DNA of 64,000 nt. Source: Azospira inquinata (GTDB lineage: Bacteria; Pseudomonadota; Gammaproteobacteria; Burkholderiales; Rhodocyclaceae). The stretch is from the NCBI RefSeq assembly GCF_018905915.1, contig NZ_CP064782.1, positions 2,790,001 through 2,854,000 on the forward strand, read 5' to 3'. Of the stretch, positions 59,078 to 64,000 are shown piece after piece. Numbering within the stretch: position 1 is the stretch's first letter; the number at the start of each line of letters is the position of its first letter. The translations under genes and the position numbers were made by a program. The notes beneath the pieces were generated by a model, which was not told where the DNA came from, did not search any database, and was given only the letters and a program-made list of their open reading frames with translations.

Positions 59078-60832
59078 ATGGGTAATGCGTCATCCTCATC
59101 CGGCAGCCACAAGAACATGGATCTCCTCTCGGCCCTGCCCCTGGAGAGCATGGGTAAGGCGGTGGGCAAGAATCTGGACCCCTACGGGATGTTCACTTCC
59201 ATGATCAATGCCCAGACCGCTTGGCTCATGCACCCCCGGGAGCTGAGCAAGGCCCTGACCAACCTGTCCAGCGACATGATGGCCCTCCAGACCCATCTGG
59301 CTCAGCGCTCCCTGGGGCTGCCCACGGAGGACGTAGTGACGCCCCATGGGGATGATGTGCGTTTTGCCGAGCCCATCTGGAGCGAATCCGCCTCCTGGGA
59401 CATCATCAAGGAATGGTATCTGGCCTTCACCCACCGCACCCAGGACATGTATTTCGACACCCCCGGGCTGTCGGACAAGGAACGGCGCCGTTCCGCCTTC
59501 TGGGCCCGGATCTGGGTCAATGCCCTGGCGCCCACCAATTTCTTCTGGAGCAATCCGGTGGCCATGCAGAAATTCGTGGAAACCCAGGGCAAGAGCCTGA
59601 GTGACGGTTTCCAGAATCTGCTGCGGGACATGAAGGCCAAAAACATTCTCATGGTGGAACAGGATGCCTTCAAGGTGGGCCAGGATCTGGCCACCACCCC
59701 GGGCAAGGTGGTGTACCGCAACCGGTTGCTGGAGCTGATCCACTACGCTCCCACCACCAAGGAAGTGCGCAAGACCCCTCTCCTGATCGTCACCCCCTGG
59801 ATCAACAAGTTCTACGTTCTGGATCTGAACGCCAAGAAGAGCCTGGTGAAGTACATGACCGACCAGGGCTTTTCCGTGTTCATCACCAGCTGGAAAAATC
59901 CCACCGCCGACATGGCCGACGTCACCTTCGACGACTACCTGACGGAAGGGGTGAATCAGGTGGTGGAAACGGTGCGGGATTTCTGCAAGGTGCCCAAGAT
60001 TCACCTGGTGGGCTACTGCATCGGCGGCACCCTGGTATCCACCTACATGGCCTGGGCCAACAAGCGCTTCGGTCCGGAAAAGCTCCCCGTGGCGGACTGG
60101 ACCCTGTTTACCACCCTGACGGATTTCACCCACCCGGGGGACATCGATGTCTTCATTGACGAAGACATCATCCGCCTGCTGGAAGAAAAGATGGCCAAGA
60201 CCGGCTATCTGGACGGGGGGGACATGGCCACCTCTTTCCGCCTGCTGCGTTCCAACAGCCTGGTCTGGCATTACTGGGTGCACAGCTACCTTTACGGCGA
60301 GCCCCTGCCGGCCTTCGACGTGTTGTTCTGGAACATGGATTCCACCCGCATGCCTCGGGCCATGCACTCCTTCTACCTGCGGGAAATGTACCTGCACAAC
60401 AACCTGGTCAAGCCGGACCACCTGACCATCGCCGGGGAATCCATCGACCTGGGCCGCATTACCCAGCCCCTTTACGTGGCCACCGCCCAGGACGACCACA
60501 TCGCCCCCTGGCGCCAGTGCTACCACATCCGCAAGTCCGTGAACACGGAAGCGGAGGTGCGCTTCGTGGTTTCCACCTCCGGCCACATCCTGGGCATCGT
60601 CAATCCCCCGGTGAATCCGCCCAAGCGGGCTTTCTGGGCCGGGGAGCCCCAGCCCAACGAGCATTACGAAACCTGGATGAACCGCACTGAGCGCCAACCC
60701 GGCACCTGGTGGGGCGACTGGGTGCAATGGCTGGATAAGCGGGGCGCGGAAATGGTGCCCGCCTATCCGGTGTCCACCAAGGCCTTCCCGGCCCTGGCTG
60801 ATGCTCCGGGGACTTACGTGCTGGAAAAGTAA
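59078..60832 (+). CDS. phaC: Class I polyhydroxyalkanoate synthase PhaC
   Basis: Polymerises hydroxyacyl-CoA into PHA storage granules. 584 residues from MGNASSSS, with GGGAG seven bases upstream. The lipase-like box is GYCIGG with catalytic Cys314; Asp473 (DDHIAPW) and His503 (SGHILGI) complete the triad, each five to seven residues from Cupriavidus positions. PhaA/PhaB are not adjacent. A short terminator follows. Confidence 0.96.
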   Translation: MGNASSSSGSHKNMDLLSALPLESMGKAVGKNLDPYGMFTSMINAQTAWLMHPRELSKALTNLSSDMMALQTHLAQRSLGLPTEDVVTPHGDDVRFAEPIWSESASWDIIKEWYLAFTHRTQDMYFDTPGLSDKERRRSAFWARIWVNALAPTNFFWSNPVAMQKFVETQGKSLSDGFQNLLRDMKAKNILMVEQDAFKVGQDLATTPGKVVYRNRLLELIHYAPTTKEVRKTPLLIVTPWINKFYVLDLNAKKSLVKYMTDQGFSVFITSWKNPTADMADVTFDDYLTEGVNQVVETVRDFCKVPKIHLVGYCIGGTLVSTYMAWANKRFGPEKLPVADWTLFTTLTDFTHPGDIDVFIDEDIIRLLEEKMAKTGYLDGGDMATSFRLLRSNSLVWHYWVHSYLYGEPLPAFDVLFWNMDSTRMPRAMHSFYLREMYLHNNLVKPDHLTIAGESIDLGRITQPLYVATAQDDHIAPWRQCYHIRKSVNTEAEVRFVVSTSGHILGIVNPPVNPPKRAFWAGEPQPNEHYETWMNRTERQPGTWWGDWVQWLDKRGAEMVPAYPVSTKAFPALADAPGTYVLEK

Positions 60833-60864
60833 GTCACTCCATTGCCGCGGATTGGCTACCCATG

Positions 60865-60890
60865 GGCCCGGGCTAGTCCCGGGCCTTTTT
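60865..60890 (+). terminator. Intrinsic terminator of phaC
   Basis: GGCCCGGG, loop CTAGT, CCCGGGCC, then five T residues. Confidence 0.88.
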
Positions 60891-61250
60891 GTATCCGAAG
60901 GATTGGGGGCGTTTTCCCGGGAAAATACGGGAAGGGGAAAAAAGTATAGGTTTGCCCGTTTTCCCCGGTCGCCAGGGAAAGGGTGGGGGAGGGAATGGAA
61001 AAAGGGGGGAAAGGTGCCCCCTGGGGCGGAGAATCACCGGGGAAAAGGGCGCAGCCCGGCCGCCGGTGGTATGATGCGGAAGCTTCGCGGAGCAGACGGC
61101 TTTGACCGTCTGGCCTCTGCCCAGCCCCATGCTTTCCCGTCTCATCCTTTTCTGGGATGTCCCGATGTCAGCCGCAACAGGCGGTTCCGGGCCGACGGAT
61201 CTTTTCCATCAACAAAAATAGGCAGGACCGGCTTGCACGCAACCCAAGAC
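60891..61250. other. Gene-free stretch, possible small RNA
   Basis: No supported protein frame. A TATGAT box (61070-61075) is followed by hairpin CAGACGG-CTTTGA-CCGTCTG (61093-61112), which would suit a small RNA start, but no -35 box and no terminator on the same strand are clear. Confidence 0.3.
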
Positions 61251-61282
61251 AGAAAAGAAAAAAGCCAGCTAAAAGCTGGCTT
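61251..61282 (-). terminator. Intrinsic terminator of tRNA-Leu(CAG)
   Basis: On the minus strand AAGCCAGC, loop TTTTA, GCTGGCTT, then a T-rich tail. It lies 13 bases after the tRNA. Confidence 0.85.
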
Positions 61283-61294
61283 ATTCCTGAAGCT

Positions 61295-61381
61295 TGGTGC
61301 CCAGGAGAGGACTCGAACCTCCACAGTGTTGCCACCGCTAGGACCTGAACCTAGTGCGTCTACCAATTCCGCCACCTGGGC
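61295..61381 (-). tRNA. tRNA-Leu (anticodon CAG)
   Basis: 87-base class II tRNA with encoded CCA. Acceptor GCCCAGG/CCTGGGC, anticodon stem CTAGG/CCTAG around TTCAGGT (anticodon CAG, reading CUG), long variable arm and TTCGAGT T-loop. CUG dominates the Leu codons of this window, so this should be a major Leu tRNA. Confidence 0.97.
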
Positions 61382-61402
61382 AAGGCGTCGAAAGAAGTCG
61401 CT

Positions 61403-61430
61403 ATTATAAGGGTTAAAACGGACATGTCAA
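61403..61430 (-). promoter_or_regulatory. Consensus sigma-70 promoter of tRNA-Leu(CAG)
   Basis: Perfect TTGACA (61430-61425) and perfect TATAAT (61408-61403) with a 16-base spacer, about 22 bases before the tRNA 5' end. The -35 box overlaps the start codon of rnr on the opposite strand. Confidence 0.85.
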
Positions 61431-64000
61431 CAAGAAAGTTATCAAAAGTAAGAAAGAGCGACCCCTACTTCGCCCGGGAGGTACAAAAGTACGCAATTCC
61501 CCTCCCGTCCCGGGAGTATGTGCAAATGCTCCTGGCCGATCAGGGCAAGCCCCGCAGCTTCGAGCAGATTTGTATCTTGCTGGATATTTCGGCGGAGGAA
61601 CGGGAGCTCTTCCAACGTCGCCTGAACGCCATGGAGCGGGCTGGCCAGCTGATGCGCAACCGGCGCGGGGATTACATCCTGCCGGATAAGGCGGATTTGA
61701 TTCCGGGTAAGGTGGAAGGTCACCCGGATGGTTTTGGCTTCCTTTGCCCGGATGACGGCAGCGACGACCTATTCCTGGACACCAAGCAGATGGACAAGGT
61801 GTTGCACGGGGACCGGGCCCTGGTGCGGGCCGTGGGGGTGGATCGGAAAGGCCGTCGGGAGGCGGTGGTGGTGGAAGTGCTGGAGCGGGCCAACCAGGAA
61901 GTGGTGGGTCGGCTCTATGAGGAACACGGGGTCTATTTCGTGGTGGCGGAAAACCGCCGCATCAGTCAGGACATCCTGATTCCCGGGGATAAGAAGACCC
62001 GCACCAAGGCCAAGCCGGGCCAGGTGGTGGTGGTGGACATCATCGAGCAGCCTTCCCAGTATTCCCAGCCCATTGGCCGGGTCAAGGAAGTGCTGGGCAA
62101 CTACGCCGACGCGGGGATGGAAATCGAGATCGCCCTGCGTAAGCACGACCTGCCCTTCGAGTTTTCCAAGGAAGCCCTGGAAGAAAACAAGGCTTTGCCG
62201 GACAAAGTGAAAAAATCCGATCTGGCGGGCCGGGAAGATCTGCGGGAATTGTCCCTGGTGACCATCGACGGGGAAACGGCCCGGGACTTCGATGACGCGG
62301 TGTATTGCGAAAAGAAGGGGCGTAATTGGCGCCTGGTGGTGGCCATTGCGGACGTCTCCCATTACGTGCGGCCCGGCATGGTGCTGGACGGGGAGGCTTA
62401 CGAGCGGGGTAACTCGGTCTATTTCCCCCGGCGGGTCATTCCCATGCTGCCGGAAAAGCTCTCCAACGGCATTTGCTCCCTGAATCCGGACGTGGAGCGG
62501 CTGGCCATGGTCTGCGATATGGAAATTACCCCGAGCGGCAATATCAAGGCTTATCGCTTCTACCGGGCGGTGTTCCGCTCCCATGCCCGCCTCACCTATA
62601 ACCAGGTGTGGAGCTGGCTGTCCGGGGAAAGCCAGCCGGAAAAAGCCGAACATGAGGCCGTTCTGCCCCATCTCCAGGACCTCTACAAACTTTTCCAGAT
62701 TCTGGTCAAAGCCCGCAAGGTGCGGGGCGCCATCGACTTTGAGACGGTGGAAACCCAGATGCTCTTCAACGATCAGGGCAAAATCGCCAATATCGTTCCC
62801 GTGGTGCGCAACGACGCCCACCGGCTCATCGAAGAATGCATGCTGGCGGCCAATGTCTGCGCCTCCCAGTTCCTGGAGGCCCACAAACAGCCCTGCCTGT
62901 ACCGGGTCCACGAAGGGCCTACGCCGGAAAAGCTGGAAACCCTGCACTCCTTCCTGGGGGAATTCGGTTTTTCCCTGGGGGGCGGGGATTCCCCCACGGC
63001 TAAGGATTACGCCGAATTACTGGCCCGCATCCAGGGCCGTCCCGACACCCAGCTGTTGCAGACCGTCATGCTCCGCTCCCTGCGTCAGGCCATGTATAGC
63101 CCGGATAACGTGGGCCACTTCGGTCTGGCCTATGAGTCCTACACCCACTTTACTTCCCCCATCCGACGCTACCCGGATTTGCTGGTGCACCGGGCCATCA
63201 AGGCCGTGCTGGCCAAGGAAAAGTACAACCCGGGGGATTGGGACGATATCGGCATGCACTGCTCCGCCACCGAACGGCGGGCCGACGAGGCCACCCGGGA
63301 TGTGGAAAACTGGCTCAAGTGCTTCTACATGCAGGGCCGTCTGGGCGAGGAATTTGACGGCACCATCGCCGGGGTCACGGGCTTCGGCGTCTTCGTCGCC
63401 CTGGACGACGTCTATGTGGAAGGCCTGGTCCACGTTTCCGAACTGGGCCAGGACTATTTCCACTTCGAGCCCACCAAGCACCAGATGCTGGGGGAACGGA
63501 CCGGCAAGCGCTACCGTCTGGGGGACCGGATGCGGGTGAAACTGGTGCGGGCGGACCTGGAAACCGGGCGCATCGACTTCATCCTGGCGGATAACCCGGA
63601 AGAAGAGGTGTTCTCCTGGCGGCAAGGGGCCAAGGGTAAAACGGCGGCGGTTAAGGCAGGCAAAGCCGCCAAGGCTGCCAAATCGGCTCCGTCCGCCCCT
63701 GCGGCCAAGGCAGCTGCTCCGGTGGAGGAGACCATTCTGGCTCCGGCCAAAAAAGCTGGGGCCAAAAAGTCGGAGGCTCCCAAGGTCGCTAAGGCCGCCA
63801 AAGCGGGCAGTGCCGCCCAGGCGCCCAAGGCCACCGCCGCGCCCCGGGCCACCGCGCCCAAAGCCGGAAGCAAAAAGAAGGTGGGAGCGCTCCTGACTCC
63901 CCGGTCCTCTGAATCGGTGAAGAAAGAGGGGGAGGTTTCCCCGGAAGGGGCTGACGTCCCGGTGGCGGCTCTGGCACCCAAGGCCCAGGCCTCTGGGGCT
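61424..64000 (+). CDS. rnr: Ribonuclease R (3' end beyond window)
   Basis: 3'-5' exoribonuclease that degrades structured RNA and rescues ribosomes with tmRNA-SmpB. The frame is open for 859 codons and runs past base 64000. N-terminal helix-turn-helix/cold-shock region (KSDPYFAREVQKYAIPLPSR, then GKVEGHPDGFGFL), RNB catalytic core with TIDGETARDFDDAVY (all four Asp ligands kept) and SPIRRYPDLLVHR, S1 domain (GTIAGVTGFGVFVALDDVYV), then a very long Lys/Ala/Pro-rich tail from about residue 730. The start at 61424 is supported by family alignment; the ribosome-binding site AAGGG is somewhat distant. Confidence 0.94.
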   Translation, partial: MSTRKLSKVRKSDPYFAREVQKYAIPLPSREYVQMLLADQGKPRSFEQICILLDISAEERELFQRRLNAMERAGQLMRNRRGDYILPDKADLIPGKVEGHPDGFGFLCPDDGSDDLFLDTKQMDKVLHGDRALVRAVGVDRKGRREAVVVEVLERANQEVVGRLYEEHGVYFVVAENRRISQDILIPGDKKTRTKAKPGQVVVVDIIEQPSQYSQPIGRVKEVLGNYADAGMEIEIALRKHDLPFEFSKEALEENKALPDKVKKSDLAGREDLRELSLVTIDGETARDFDDAVYCEKKGRNWRLVVAIADVSHYVRPGMVLDGEAYERGNSVYFPRRVIPMLPEKLSNGICSLNPDVERLAMVCDMEITPSGNIKAYRFYRAVFRSHARLTYNQVWSWLSGESQPEKAEHEAVLPHLQDLYKLFQILVKARKVRGAIDFETVETQMLFNDQGKIANIVPVVRNDAHRLIEECMLAANVCASQFLEAHKQPCLYRVHEGPTPEKLETLHSFLGEFGFSLGGGDSPTAKDYAELLARIQGRPDTQLLQTVMLRSLRQAMYSPDNVGHFGLAYESYTHFTSPIRRYPDLLVHRAIKAVLAKEKYNPGDWDDIGMHCSATERRADEATRDVENWLKCFYMQGRLGEEFDGTIAGVTGFGVFVALDDVYVEGLVHVSELGQDYFHFEPTKHQMLGERTGKRYRLGDRMRVKLVRADLETGRIDFILADNPEEEVFSWRQGAKGKTAAVKAGKAAKAAKSAPSAPAAKAAAPVEETILAPAKKAGAKKSEAPKVAKAAKAGSAAQAPKATAAPRATAPKAGSKKKVGALLTPRSSESVKKEGEVSPEGADVPVAALAPKAQASGA

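Overview
The window is chromosomal DNA from a high-G+C betaproteobacterium, most likely a member of the Rhodocyclales (Azospira/Dechlorosoma-like). That placement is an inference. It rests on the housekeeping gene order (tig-clpP-clpX-lon-hupB-ppiD, and ndk-rlmN-pilW-rodZ-ispG-hisS-yfgM-bamB-der-hfq-hflX-hflK-hflC-DUF2065-hisZ-purA), a hopanoid-type squalene gene (hpnC), fixABCX, a class I PHA synthase and a strong liking for C4-dicarboxylate uptake. I see no insertion sequence, prophage, CRISPR array or plasmid marker; the region looks like stable core chromosome.

Layout. 1-1.1 kb: 3' part of hpnC on the minus strand, then tRNA-Leu(UAG). 1.1-9.7 kb: protein quality control (trigger factor, ClpP, ClpX, Lon, HU, tRNA-Val, PpiD). 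9.7-11.1 kb: an unrecognised 130-residue protein behind a hairpin-rich leader, and a WbuC-type cupin. 11.4-20.3 kb: three signalling proteins (CBS/PAS/GGDEF/EAL/CZB, GAF/PAS/GGDEF/EAL and HDOD) interleaved with a metallo-hydrolase and a DUF123 protein. 20.4-24.7 kb: mobA and an MgtA-type P-type ATPase with a long, highly structured leader, then about 480 bp without a recognisable gene. 24.7-29 kb: fixABCX plus a ferritin-like diiron protein, with an FNR-like site upstream. 29.2-32.6 kb: a FIST sensor overlapping a GGDEF/EAL protein. 32.7-35 kb: accA and tilS. 35.2-40.6 kb: a dicarboxylate block (DctR/DctS two-component system, DctA symporter, lone TRAP binding protein DctP) with a near-identical 17-bp element in front of both transport genes. 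40.7-56.3 kb: the long housekeeping series ndk to purA, many genes overlapping by 1-4 bases. 56.4-60.8 kb: an MFS exporter with a divergent LysR regulator, then phaC. 61.3-64 kb: tRNA-Leu(CAG) on the minus strand, whose consensus promoter overlaps the start codon of rnr; rnr runs off the right edge.

Functional themes are proteostasis and membrane quality control (Clp/Lon/HflKC/BamB/PpiD), c-di-GMP signalling (three full GGDEF-EAL proteins plus one HDOD protein within 21 kb), redox supply (FixABCX, FIST sensing) and carbon handling (dicarboxylate uptake, PHA storage). The best candidates for undescribed biology are regulatory: the shared dct element with a lone DctP, the mgtA leader with two mutually exclusive hairpins, the overlapping rnr/tRNA-Leu control region, and the FIST-GGDEF-EAL pair with a decayed zinc-binding tail.
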